Positions 7,540-15,381 of a DNA stretch of 21,296 nucleotides are shown here, piece after piece (position 1 is the stretch's first letter; the number at the start of each line of letters is the position of its first letter). Origin of the DNA: a virus; the IMG/VR virus record IMGVR_UViG_3300025769_001011, positions 1 through 21,296 of that record. The stretch is one strand, 5' to 3'. The translations under genes and the position numbers were made by a program. The notes below the pieces were generated by a model that was not told the origin of the DNA, did not search any database, and saw only the letters and a list, made by a program, of their open reading frames with translations.

Positions 7540-7924
7540 CCGGTGCCTCTTCTACAGTAAATGTTGCAGGCAGATCAGCATCCGTCCAGGGCAACGGCTG
7601 TCTATCATCACTGTTTCTTTCGCCGTTTTCTGTTTGGTGTAGGAACTGTTTGCCAAGCCAGATAAGCATTGTCTTATCCTGCTTTTCAATAGCAAGATCA
7701 ATCTGGGCTTGTCTTAGTCTTGCTCTAGTATGTGCTTTGACTTGATTGATGAGTGTGCTGAAACGATCTCTCACAGTGCTACTGTGACAGCCGAAAAACT
7801 TGCCCATCTCATCATAGGTGCATCCAATCTGTGCCAGTTTTATAAGTGTATCTCTGTCTATTTCAACAGTTTTTGCACTTTTACCGGGCAGTTCTTCCTC
7901 AAACCATTCTGGTTCAAGTTCCAT
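7499..7924 (-). CDS. terS: Terminase small subunit
   Basis: This 141-aa protein lies directly upstream of and overlaps the large terminase gene. Residues about 22-55 form a helix-turn-helix (DTLIKLAQIGCTYDEMGKFFGCHSSTVRDRF), the usual DNA-recognition domain of small terminases. A helical oligomerisation stretch follows (RARLRQAQIDLAIEKQDKTMLIWLGKQFL), a motif very common in this family. The C-terminus is acidic and probably disordered and would contact the large subunit. It would bind the packaging site and regulate TerL. The ribosome site AAGGAG precedes ATG, and the ATG shares a base with the upstream stop codon. Confidence 0.88.
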   Translation of the reverse strand: MELEPEWFEEELPGKSAKTVEIDRDTLIKLAQIGCTYDEMGKFFGCHSSTVRDRFSTLINQVKAHTRARLRQAQIDLAIEKQDKTMLIWLGKQFLHQTENGERNSDDRQPLPWTDADLPATFTVEEAPDETDDTASTSSDQ

Positions 7925-8253
7925 TATACGCTCCTTGGCTCAACCAATATTCTAAACTGTCTTGCAACTGTAAGACTGTTGGTTGTTGTTATTGTGCAGG
8001 TCACTGTGTATACACTGTCCTCACTGCCGCCACTCAAAAACACTGTGCTTTTAGTTGAGTTGTTAGTTTGACTGTCGATGGTGAGTGGTGCACTGTCTCC
8101 TGCAATCGTGCTAACTGTAAAAGTGCTGGTTGAGATTGAGTTTTGTGCTGGCATCCAATCTGTCCAATCTACACTGTAGTCTAACACATCTACTGGAGAT
8201 TTTCTAATAAAGACACCGTCTCTGTCTTGTTCAAATCCTGTTAGTGTTGTCAT
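7924..8253 (-). CDS. Ig-like virion appendage protein
   Basis: This 109-aa protein has the motif VLDYSVDWTDWMPAQNSIS (about residues 23-41), then alternating strands rich in Thr/Ser and a final RQFRILVEPR strand. This pattern ('vlDy.vDWsdWl....i.tstwtv...l......t....vwlsgG..g..Ytvt..itt..g') recurs in small beta-sandwich proteins near phage terminase and fibre genes, and probably forms an Ig-like domain. Its exact place in the virion is unknown. It directly abuts the 451-aa gene (TAAATG), so the two are probably made together. No catalytic residues are visible. Confidence 0.6.
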   Translation of the reverse strand: MTTLTGFEQDRDGVFIRKSPVDVLDYSVDWTDWMPAQNSISTSTFTVSTIAGDSAPLTIDSQTNNSTKSTVFLSGGSEDSVYTVTCTITTTNSLTVARQFRILVEPRSV

Positions 8254-9609
8254 TTAGTTTGTCCTTGTTCTCGTTCCAGGCGCATATGCTGGCACTGGGA
8301 TTTTGTATGTTCTTGTTTCGCTGCTTGCTGTTTCTGTTCTTGTATATTCATCCAATACCATTAGCGTTCTTGCTTCTGTGGCAATGGTTGCTGTTCTATA
8401 TGGATCGAAAGTTTGAACTGCCGCTAAAGTAGCAGTGACAGTGCCCAGTGTGATATTTAGTGAGCCCGCAAATACCGCATTACCAGTTGTGGTTAAACTG
8501 GTTGTGCTTGCAAGATCGCTTGTTGCACTGATGTTGTTTATTGCTGTTGTAATCACACCGCTGGTTGTGACTACATCAATGTCGCCGAATACAGCACGCT
8601 CGCCTATTGTTGTTGTGACAGTGCCCAGTGACATGTTGATTTCGGCACTCTGATGTATTAGATTACCTGTTACATTTACACCACTGGTGCTTGCAATAGT
8701 GATATCACCAAAGAACAGTTCACCGCCGGCTACAACTGTGACAGTGCCAAGTGCAATATCAACCGTTGCTGCTCTGTTTCTCACAGCGTCCACTGTTACT
8801 GTGCTTGCAGTGTTTACAGTGCTAATACCCGCCGCAATAAAGCCACCGGTTACATTAGTTGTTGCGAAACTGCCAATATGAGCACCATCTACAGGACCCC
8901 ATACTGCTTTGGGCCATGTATTCCAGTCATCATACAGTCCAACATTATCCCAGGTATATGCATATCCTGCGTCATATGGATCGCGTAGTGTGTCATGCAG
9001 TTGATTACCCAGTGTAGTTGTAGTTGTGGAGTTAGCAATAGTTGCATCAACGGCAATCGTGTTTGTTGCTGTTGTGCTTACACTGGATGATGCCTGCACT
9101 GTTGCACTGTTAGCACTAAGAACACTGGCATCTGTAGATATAAGAACGGTGCCGGCAACGATGACGACACCCAAGTCTGCGTCCACTGCATCCGCACTGA
9201 CTGCGAGTGAACTTGCTATTGTTGAACTACCACCCTGATTTAGTTTTGGAACTGCACTGATTTGATGTGCCGCACTAATGCTGATATTTGCTCCAGCCAG
9301 TCTTGCGGCATCTGTGCTTAATCCTGATGCAATGCTTATATCAATAGCACCGCTTGCAGTGGCACTGGCAACTGTAACTGTGCTTGTGCCTAATGTAAGG
9401 TTTATACTTGCCGATAGTGTGTTTGTTGCAGTAGTAGTGGTAGCAGCAGTGGCAGTTATTTCAGACTCTGCACTTAACTCGAGACTCGCACTTGCACTTG
9501 TAGTGGTTTGGGCACTACTGTTTAAGGTGAATACTTCAAAGAAGTCACCTGTAACATATGATTGTGCGTCTGCGGGGCTTAGATAATAGCCTGATACAAT
9601 AACTGCCAT
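8254..9609 (-). CDS. Beta-repeat structural protein (probable tail appendage)
   Basis: This 451-aa protein is strongly biased to Ala, Thr, Ser, Val and Ile. It contains degenerate repeats with the signature '[DN]I.LGTVT' (about four, spaced near 40 and 60 residues), including GELFFGDITIASTSGV and ERAVFGDIDVVTTSGV. The pattern suggests a beta-helix or stacked beta-sandwich fibre. A distinct aromatic module in the middle (residues about 210-250: DPYDAGYAYTWDNVGLYDD and the Trp-rich stretch after it) interrupts the repeats. It sits between a tail-fibre-like protein and the Ig-like protein, upstream of terminase. It could be a decoration or host-contact protein; no enzyme motif is visible. Confidence 0.6.
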   Translation of the reverse strand: MAVIVSGYYLSPADAQSYVTGDFFEVFTLNSSAQTTTSASASLELSAESEITATAATTTTATNTLSASINLTLGTSTVTVASATASGAIDISIASGLSTDAARLAGANISISAAHQISAVPKLNQGGSSTIASSLAVSADAVDADLGVVIVAGTVLISTDASVLSANSATVQASSSVSTTATNTIAVDATIANSTTTTTLGNQLHDTLRDPYDAGYAYTWDNVGLYDDWNTWPKAVWGPVDGAHIGSFATTNVTGGFIAAGISTVNTASTVTVDAVRNRAATVDIALGTVTVVAGGELFFGDITIASTSGVNVTGNLIHQSAEINMSLGTVTTTIGERAVFGDIDVVTTSGVITTAINNISATSDLASTTSLTTTGNAVFAGSLNITLGTVTATLAAVQTFDPYRTATIATEARTLMVLDEYTRTETASSETRTYKIPVPAYAPGTRTRTN

Positions 9610-9622
9610 AGCGTTTTTCCTA

Positions 9623-10054
9623 TTAGTCTAGTGTAATCTCTAAACTACCTGATGAAATAATGAATGTGTCACCATTTGTGATTGTTTTGTTAACTGACAA
9701 CGCACCCCAAGCAATCAAGTTGCCGCCACTTGCCGCATCCCAGATACCAATGTGTGTAACTGTTCCCCAGTCACCGGTAGCACTTGGGAATGTAATCTGT
9801 GTGTCAGTTGTGATTGTTCCGTCTGTTGCTGCTCCTGCAGCCGAGAAACTATTTGTTCCAGCGGTGCCATCAGTGATTTGCCGACGAGCGTAAGCATCTG
9901 TGCCCACGGTTAGTTCTGTTAAACCTACACCATCTGATCCGCTCATGCCTGTTGCTAGACCTAGATATAGGTCAAAGTCTGTCCAATCGGCGATTTCGCC
10001 ATTTCTAAAGATATGATCGAGAACCTTGTTCTCTGCATAGTTTGATAAACTCAT
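9623..10054 (-). CDS. Phage tail fibre protein, paralogue 1
   Basis: This 143-aa protein matches a common small 'phage tail fibre' pattern. It starts MSLSNYAENKVLDHIFRN, continues with DLYLGLAT, then TQITFPSATGDWGTVTHIGIWDAASGGNLIAWGAL, and ends with ITNGDTFIISSGSLEITLD. The gene at 11626-12015 has the same layout at lower identity, so the cluster carries two paralogues. The fold is expected to be all-beta, and members are predicted virion surface proteins. The ribosome site is AAGGAG, nine bases before ATG. Confidence 0.7.
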   Translation of the reverse strand: MSLSNYAENKVLDHIFRNGEIADWTDFDLYLGLATGMSGSDGVGLTELTVGTDAYARRQITDGTAGTNSFSAAGAATDGTITTDTQITFPSATGDWGTVTHIGIWDAASGGNLIAWGALSVNKTITNGDTFIISSGSLEITLD

Positions 10055-10099
10055 TTTGCTAACTCCTTATGTTTTATCATTGTATTTACTGGGTTTTAG

Positions 10100-10822
10100 T
10101 TAGGCTGTTTTTATGAATCTAGCCATAAATCCGCCCCCGATGAATCCCAGCCCAGTTGCTGAACTCAAACTTGTTATTGTTGCTGTTGCTTTTACTTGTA
10201 TGTTTGTTGCACTTGCAAAAGTTTCAGTTGTAGTTAAATCACACCACATTAATCTATGCGTCCGGTTAAGGTCAGTGCTTATATCATGCGTTTGACTGGG
10301 TGTGAATGTTGCTAACACTGTGCTTGTGTCTGTGTTTAGCAGTTCTATTTTAACGCTTACACCATAACTAGGAATATTTCCTGTAGTTCGTTGTATTTGA
10401 ATGCTCCAATAGCCATCTATTTGTATTTGGTATGTGCCTGCAGGTATTTCTGGATTGTCATCTGCACTGCTAAGATTGAATATGTTTTGATCATCAAAGT
10501 TATTAGCCGGACTAAACTCAAATGTTTGTGTAATCGTAGCACTGGGACTTGCTGACCAACTGATGGGATATTGCGTGTTGCCGCCCGAGTTGGTTAAAGG
10601 CATGTAACTACCATTTAACAGAGTATTATTGGTTACATTCCATTCTGTGCCATCGTATGCCAATACCTGACCATCCTGAGGTGTGCCTAGGTCTACTGTG
10701 CCAAACTCAGCAATAATAGCATTGACATTGTCAATGTTTCGCTTTATATCCGCGCGGGCATTCTGTGGTGCATCATATGCATTGTCTACGCTATCTGTTG
10801 TTGTTGTTGTGGGCCAAGTCAT
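10100..10822 (-). CDS. Modular tail fibre protein A (shared N-terminal anchor)
   Basis: This 240-aa protein begins MTWPTTTTTDSVDNAYD and shares the segment ARADIK-NIDNVNAII-EFG plus a 'G..L.YDG..W' turn with the 204-aa gene immediately upstream. The C-terminal 150 residues differ and look like a jelly-roll head domain: IPAGTYQIQIDGYWSIQIQ, then YGVSVKIELLNTDTSTVLATF and a Gly-rich final strand (GLGFIGGGFMARFIK). The likely role is a short fibre or receptor-binding protein, with the N-terminus attaching to the virion. The head-domain fold (C1q/TNF-like) is inferred from strand pattern only. Confidence 0.6.
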   Translation of the reverse strand: MTWPTTTTTDSVDNAYDAPQNARADIKRNIDNVNAIIAEFGTVDLGTPQDGQVLAYDGTEWNVTNNTLLNGSYMPLTNSGGNTQYPISWSASPSATITQTFEFSPANNFDDQNIFNLSSADDNPEIPAGTYQIQIDGYWSIQIQRTTGNIPSYGVSVKIELLNTDTSTVLATFTPSQTHDISTDLNRTHRLMWCDLTTTETFASATNIQVKATATITSLSSATGLGFIGGGFMARFIKTA

Positions 10823-10824
10823 CG

Positions 10825-11439
10825 TTATACTCTAAACAACTTTATGCTAATGTTGAAACTTACACTACCATCAGTGATAATATCTGTAGTAAATGTTACT
10901 CGAACATCACTAGTGGTAGTGAGTGTAAAACTGTTTGCACTGCTTATGCTATACACTCTGTGTTCATCATTGTCTGTGTGCATGATTTGAGCATATGCAA
11001 TATTGTCGATATCCGCACCTGCTGTGTTATTGCGTAGTTTTAGTGTCTCAAGGTTTGGTTCTGGATCCGGATTGTTGTGTTGAGCACTGAATATTCCTGT
11101 AATAATGGCTTTGTAAGTGCCTGCGTCTAGATTCATATCCACACCACTTACACTGTTAACAATGCTGTATTCATCATTGCTGATTGACATTGTGTTTGCA
11201 CTGAATGTCAGGTAGGCTGCTCTTGTGCCGGCTGCTCCACTATTGATCCAACGACTATTACTGCCATCATACACAAGTGCTTCGCCATTCGCCGGCGCAG
11301 TTATTGCTACTTCACCAAACTCATCAATAATAGCATTTACATTGTCAATGTTTTGTTTGATGTCAGCACGAGCAAGGCCCGGGTTGTCACTACCGCTGTC
11401 TACATTTGCTGTGCTTGCTGGTGTTGTGGGCCAAGCCAT
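10825..11439 (-). CDS. Modular tail fibre protein B (shared N-terminal anchor)
   Basis: This 204-aa protein begins MAWPTTPASTANVDSGSD and has the same N-terminal anchor (ARADIKQNIDNVNAIIDEFG) and 'G..LVYDG' turn as its neighbour at 10100-10822. The C-terminal domain (from about residue 75) is a different all-beta head: LDAGTYKAIITGIFSAQ, then SFTLTTTSDVRVTFTTDI and the final SFNISIKLFRV strand. Two tandem genes with conserved anchors and divergent heads indicate duplication followed by head-domain divergence or swapping. The ribosome site AGGGAG overlaps the end of the 55-aa gene region. Confidence 0.6.
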   Translation of the reverse strand: MAWPTTPASTANVDSGSDNPGLARADIKQNIDNVNAIIDEFGEVAITAPANGEALVYDGSNSRWINSGAAGTRAAYLTFSANTMSISNDEYSIVNSVSGVDMNLDAGTYKAIITGIFSAQHNNPDPEPNLETLKLRNNTAGADIDNIAYAQIMHTDNDEHRVYSISSANSFTLTTTSDVRVTFTTDIITDGSVSFNISIKLFRV

Positions 11440-11449
11440 GGTGTTCTCC

Positions 11450-11617
11450 CTATAGTATATCTATGTTTAGTGTTTCAAGTCTGCGGTCTGCTGACTCTTC
11501 TGCTTGATCATCATCACACTCTACAGTGCGTGGCAGTGTAACTGCTACACCTGGAATAGCGTTTAGCATCGCTGCCTGATCCTGTGTTAAATCCTGTGTT
11601 GTTGTTAGTGTTATCAT
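11450..11617 (-). CDS. Small 55-aa protein in the fibre cluster
   Basis: This short gene fills the otherwise empty gap between two fibre genes. ATG at 11615-11617 is preceded by a strong AGGAG site that overlaps the upstream gene's stop region. The 55-aa product starts MITLTTTQDLTQDQAAML and ends with an acidic/basic helix (DDDQAEESADRRLETLNIDIL). The stop lies just before the ribosome site of the next gene. I recognise no family. The good ribosome site and exact fit between neighbours are the main evidence that it is expressed. Confidence 0.6.
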   Translation of the reverse strand: MITLTTTQDLTQDQAAMLNAIPGVAVTLPRTVECDDDQAEESADRRLETLNIDIL

Positions 11618-11625
11618 TGTTGCTC

Positions 11626-12015
11626 CTAACTGAGTTCTATAATAAGTTTGCCTGCTTCCACGATGAATGATTCACCATCGCTGACCTGCGCACTGGGCGT
11701 AATGCTGCCATATGCAAGTAGGTTGCCGCCTGTGCTGGCATCATACACACCAAAAGCAACAACAGTGTTCCACGCTCCGCCACTGGCTGTGAATGTTTCA
11801 TCGCTGGTATTCGCTACCTGTTTGTTTGAACTATAAGCATCAAATGCTGTTGCTTGTCGAGCATAACCATATAGACTGGCAAGTTCTGTGCCACTGGTGC
11901 TGTCTGTAGGTGCCACACTGAGCAAACCCAGGTATAATGTGGTTGGGGCTGTATACGCTGTGTTGCGAAATACATGCTCTAATACCTTTTGTTCTAAATA
12001 ATCTGTGAAACTCAT
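11626..12015 (-). CDS. Phage tail fibre protein, paralogue 2
   Basis: This 129-aa protein has the same plan as the 143-aa protein at 9623-10054. It starts MSFTDYLEQKVLEHVFRN, continues with TLYLGLLSVAP, then the motif WNTVVAFGVYDASTGGNLLAYGSI, and ends with VSDGESFIVEAGKLIIEL. Small all-beta proteins of this type are widely annotated as tail fibre proteins. It follows the 339-aa gene at a distance of one base, so both are probably translated from one message. The ribosome site is AGGAAG. Confidence 0.7.
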   Translation of the reverse strand: MSFTDYLEQKVLEHVFRNTAYTAPTTLYLGLLSVAPTDSTSGTELASLYGYARQATAFDAYSSNKQVANTSDETFTASGGAWNTVVAFGVYDASTGGNLLAYGSITPSAQVSDGESFIVEAGKLIIELS

Positions 12016-12016
12016 A

Positions 12017-13036
12017 TTATATACTTCCTGTTGTTAAACTACCGGTTGTGTCATCTGTTAGTGCTGGACCATATGCACCGGTGCCCGCGAGTCTATCTGC
12101 ATCTGTAGCGCCAACCCAGTTGTAATATATTTGACTTGTAAACCCGTCATATAATCTGCCTCGAGGCAGTGCCGGTGTGCCTGATAGCATTCCGTATATG
12201 TAGTTTTCAAACTGCGCCGAGCCATCCAAGCCCACAGTCATATGCACCGGACCTAATCTCAACTTATCACCGGCATAGTTGGGTTGGATGGTTCCATAAC
12301 TGATGTGTGTGGGATTGACATCCCAGTTGTAAATGTTATTGTCAAAGTGATCTTCTAACACATAGAATGTTGTGCTATTATAGGGTGCTATTACACTTTT
12401 TACTTGTCTGTCGCCGACGCCGATGGCATAATCTCCTCTAATATCTCCATTGTATGGAAAAAACCCAAATACATTCGTGTAGTTACTATACCAGAATGAA
12501 AACTTGCACCAACCTGCGAATGTGCCGCTATCACTGGGTTGTAGTGCTACTAGACTGACATTACTCATGTTGTTGCCATTTAACTCTAGTTTGTTTAGTA
12601 TAAACTCGATACTACAGTTTGCAAAACTGCTGGTTAAACCGGTTCTTCTGTTCACCAGTGCTGTGCTTGGATGTGTTTTTACCAGGATCTCAAACTCGTT
12701 GCCAACGCCGGTGCTGCTTGTAGGATTTTCACTGCCCATGCTTACTAATCGCGCGGTTTCTGCACTGGTAATGCCGGTTCCACTAAATGCACTGGCTGGC
12801 AAATAAACCCAAAACTCCATGAGCACGCTACCAAAGTTTACATATGACGCTGTGGTATTAAGATCAACTGCCATTCTTGTGGACGATGAGTTGCTACCAT
12901 ACTCTGCGTTCATTTCAATATAACGAGCATCCAGAAACTGCGGGCCAGTGGCTGTGCTACTACTAACAGTTCTGCTCAAGTAGTTTGCAGGCGATGCACC
13001 TGCATGCCAGGCTGCTCTGTGTGTTGCCAAAAACAT
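12017..13036 (-). CDS. Lectin-like virion surface protein (unrecognised family)
   Basis: This 339-aa protein follows the long fibre gene with its ATG directly after that gene's stop (TAAATG). It is rich in Asn, Ser, Thr and aromatics. A strand pattern such as FGSVLMEFWVYLPASAF, GWCKFSFWYSNYTNVFGFFPY and KLRLGPVHMTVGLDGSAQF resembles concanavalin/LamG-like jelly-rolls that bind glycans, which is inference. The C-terminus ends in a Gly/Thr-rich tail. It is probably a fibre tip or accessory receptor-binding subunit. No catalytic motif is visible and I cannot assign it to a family. Confidence 0.5.
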   Translation of the reverse strand: MFLATHRAAWHAGASPANYLSRTVSSSTATGPQFLDARYIEMNAEYGSNSSSTRMAVDLNTTASYVNFGSVLMEFWVYLPASAFSGTGITSAETARLVSMGSENPTSSTGVGNEFEILVKTHPSTALVNRRTGLTSSFANCSIEFILNKLELNGNNMSNVSLVALQPSDSGTFAGWCKFSFWYSNYTNVFGFFPYNGDIRGDYAIGVGDRQVKSVIAPYNSTTFYVLEDHFDNNIYNWDVNPTHISYGTIQPNYAGDKLRLGPVHMTVGLDGSAQFENYIYGMLSGTPALPRGRLYDGFTSQIYYNWVGATDADRLAGTGAYGPALTDDTTGSLTTGSI

Positions 13037-15358
13037 TTAGATATAGTTCCCACTTATAGTCCACAAATAAGTGCCATCTACATTCATAACACTTACAACT
13101 GTGTAGTTGCCTGCACCCGAATCTACGGTGGTGATGCCATTTGCAATCTTAAATGTTTCACCTGCGCCTGCTGTGAATGATACAGTTCTACCGCCTGTGC
13201 CATCCTGTTTCAAGAACAGTGTAACACTGCCTATCATTGGTGTTCCACTGGCATTGTTATCGCCTGGGAAGTTGCTCATTGTGAAACTTGTTATATTATC
13301 ACTTAGTGTGACAATCTGTGTGTTACCATTGTTGTAGTCAACTGTGTATGTTCCACTTGCACTGTGAGTTTCTTCATAACTGAGTTCACTGTAGTAGCCC
13401 ACACTGCCGAACTTTTCTACATAGTGAGGCATGTCGTTTTTCACATTATAGAATAGTGCACCGCTGCTTACATTAAAGTTGCCGTTGCTGGCATCTCTAG
13501 AATCTCTATGTGTATGCCATACACTAACATCACCTGTAATATTGACCGAGGCGCTGCCGGCACTTTCAACACCTACTCTTGCTGCGTATACACTGCCATG
13601 ATCGATTGTTAAATCTTGTGGATTCGATACCGCGCTATATTCATTGTCAAAACCGGCTTGGAAGTATAACTGATTTTCTATTGCCGCGGCTCGTTCTACT
13701 GTAGCACCATATGTTTCATTACTGTTGGTAACATTAAAGTTGTTTCTGATGCCGATAATGCCTCTGCCTGCTCTGTCACCATCCAGGTAGGTCATGCCAT
13801 TTACATCTATAGCATATTGCATATGATTAGTGCGGAATCTTGCATTAGAACTGCTTATTGTAGAGTTAGCATTGTTAAACTTGATGTCTCTACCAATACT
13901 TTCGCCATAATAACGACCTGCGCTTGCATCTAGACTTCTGTTACGCCAGTTTATAAATGCTGCTGTTGTGCTGTTCGTTCCATAAAAGCCCGCGTTTAAT
14001 GAAGGACTACCAATAACATAATGGGTGCCTCTGGCAGTGTTATCAGCATCTGTGGCGATTGCATTTGAACTTGCCATTGTGACTTTAATATTGCCTGTGC
14101 CGTCTGGTGCAAGTTCAATGTCACCATTGCTTGCCGCGGCGCTAATGATGCTATTGCCATTTACATCTAAATCGCCACCAAGTTGCGGAGTTGTGTCATC
14201 AACGACATCGCCGCCTCCGCCACCACCACTCACAGTTGTGAAACTTAATACACCACTGCCGTTGGTTGTGAGCACTTGTCCATTAGTGCCGTCTGCACTG
14301 GGCAATGTTAGTGCTAGATCCGCGGCCATACTTGCAGGCGCACGAAGCACAACACCTTTGCCGGTTGTGTCACTTTCCAGTAAGAAGTTGTTACCGGTTG
14401 TGTTGCGGAAATAATACTTGCTACTGCTTACAACAAACTGTGTTGCGGCTGTGATAGTTTGGTTATTTGTATCGAAACTGTCTGCAAGTTTAAGGTTAGT
14501 AACCAGTGTGTTGCCTGTGCCGTTGGGTGTGATTGCAATGTCACCGTTTGACACACTTGTAATAGCGTTTCCATTTACATCTAATGCACCGCCAAGTTGT
14601 GGAGTTGTATCCTCAACAACATTGCTGATTCCTCCACCACCACCGCCTGTGATCCAATCATAGTCTGCACCATCCCAACTAAGAACTTGTCCTGTGGTTG
14701 CTGTGCTGGTGTTTAGGTGTGTGTCTACATCTGAGTTTGCGTAACCATCTGTAATACCATATCCACTCAGTGTGGTTGGTGTTGATGTAATGCTTGCAAA
14801 TGGCAAACTGGTAGTATGGCTTAAATCACTAATCTGACTTTCTGTAATGCTTAGTGCCGCTTGGTGTTGTGTGACACTGCTCTGTGTAATATTAGCGTCG
14901 GGCACATTAGCCCAAGTTACTGCTGCACTTAGATCATTTGTTTCTGTAAATGAAGTTAGATAACCACTGTCATTTGTTAGACTGCTAACTGCTGTTGGAA
15001 TATCACTTGTAAGTGCCACTGTTCCAGTTGTGGTTGGCAGTGTTAGTGTGCCGGTGTTACTAATGCTACTAATAATGGGTGTGGTAAGCGTTTTATTTGT
15101 AAGTGTGTCTGTGCTTGACGCAGTAATATAACTGCCCAAGTCACTGATTTGACTTTCTGTAATGCTAAGTGCGGCTTGGTGCTGTGTCACACTTGATTGC
15201 GTGATGTTTGCATCCGGAACATTTGCCCAGGTCACTGCGGCAGTTAAATCGTTGGTTTCTGTTTCAATCTTAGCCGTGTTTAGGTTTGTAAAGTTAGCAT
15301 CAAGTTCTGTGATCGTTAGCGCCGAACCTTTTGCAGTTCTGGTTACAATAGTAGCCAT
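13037..15358 (-). CDS. Long tail fibre protein
   Basis: This 773-aa protein is the largest fully contained product. The start MATIVTRTAKGSALTITELDANFTNLNTAK is a standard fibre N-terminus. Residues 34-74 and 139-179 are a near-perfect repeat (ETNDL..AVTWANVPDAN...). Two 'DTTPQLGG.LDVNGN' modules follow, each after a poly-glycine hinge. From about residue 440 comes an Asn- and aromatic-rich beta domain with typical trimeric-fibre phrasing (YYGESIGRDIKFNNANST). The C-terminus has the strand series SVTLFLKQDGTGGRTVSF. It is probably trimeric and contacts the host surface. No chaperone self-cleavage domain is visible. Confidence 0.75.
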   Translation of the reverse strand: MATIVTRTAKGSALTITELDANFTNLNTAKIETETNDLTAAVTWANVPDANITQSSVTQHQAALSITESQISDLGSYITASSTDTLTNKTLTTPIISSISNTGTLTLPTTTGTVALTSDIPTAVSSLTNDSGYLTSFTETNDLSAAVTWANVPDANITQSSVTQHQAALSITESQISDLSHTTSLPFASITSTPTTLSGYGITDGYANSDVDTHLNTSTATTGQVLSWDGADYDWITGGGGGGISNVVEDTTPQLGGALDVNGNAITSVSNGDIAITPNGTGNTLVTNLKLADSFDTNNQTITAATQFVVSSSKYYFRNTTGNNFLLESDTTGKGVVLRAPASMAADLALTLPSADGTNGQVLTTNGSGVLSFTTVSGGGGGGDVVDDTTPQLGGDLDVNGNSIISAAASNGDIELAPDGTGNIKVTMASSNAIATDADNTARGTHYVIGSPSLNAGFYGTNSTTAAFINWRNRSLDASAGRYYGESIGRDIKFNNANSTISSSNARFRTNHMQYAIDVNGMTYLDGDRAGRGIIGIRNNFNVTNSNETYGATVERAAAIENQLYFQAGFDNEYSAVSNPQDLTIDHGSVYAARVGVESAGSASVNITGDVSVWHTHRDSRDASNGNFNVSSGALFYNVKNDMPHYVEKFGSVGYYSELSYEETHSASGTYTVDYNNGNTQIVTLSDNITSFTMSNFPGDNNASGTPMIGSVTLFLKQDGTGGRTVSFTAGAGETFKIANGITTVDSGAGNYTVVSVMNVDGTYLWTISGNYI
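14822..14944 (-). repeat. Fibre repeat copy 2 (41 codons)
   Basis: This encodes 41 residues starting ETNDLSAAVTWANV. It differs from the copy at 15137-15259 by one residue (Ser for Thr) but by about 27 bases, nearly all synonymous. Confidence 0.9.
15137..15259 (-). repeat. Fibre repeat copy 1 (41 codons)
   Basis: This encodes 41 residues starting ETNDLTAAVTWANV. It is the first of two in-frame copies; the start-to-start distance is 315 bases (105 codons). Confidence 0.9.
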
Positions 15359-15381
15359 AGGGTGTTATCTCCTCGTATATG

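Noticed and set aside
8430-9400. Repeated GTGACAGTGCCCAGTG-like DNA, and many CACTG/CAGTG pentamers in fibre genes
   Set aside because: These follow the coding of 'LGTVT' repeats and Thr/Val/Ser-rich residues. I could not count them against expectation, so no recombination or modification signal is claimed.
9026-9586. Plus-strand open frames opposite the 451-aa protein (70 and 102 aa, Ala/Val/Leu-rich)
   Set aside because: They are shadows of the repetitive Thr/Ala/Val codons on the minus strand and lack ribosome sites and homology.
10726-11356. Palindrome ACATTGTCAATGT present in two genes (about 10728 and 11341)
   Set aside because: It is explained by the conserved NIDNVN codons in the shared fibre anchor.
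11440-11462. Minus-strand CTATAGGGAGA identical to the T7 promoter initiation region
   Set aside because: Only the -5 to +6 part matches. The T7 specificity region (GACTC) reads GATAT here, no phage RNA polymerase gene is in view, and AGGGAG is explained as the ribosome site of the 204-aa gene.
14025-14414. Plus-strand 129-aa proline/leucine-rich frame opposite the long fibre
   Set aside because: Antisense shadow of Gly-rich fibre repeats; the poly-Pro corresponds to poly-Gly on the real strand.
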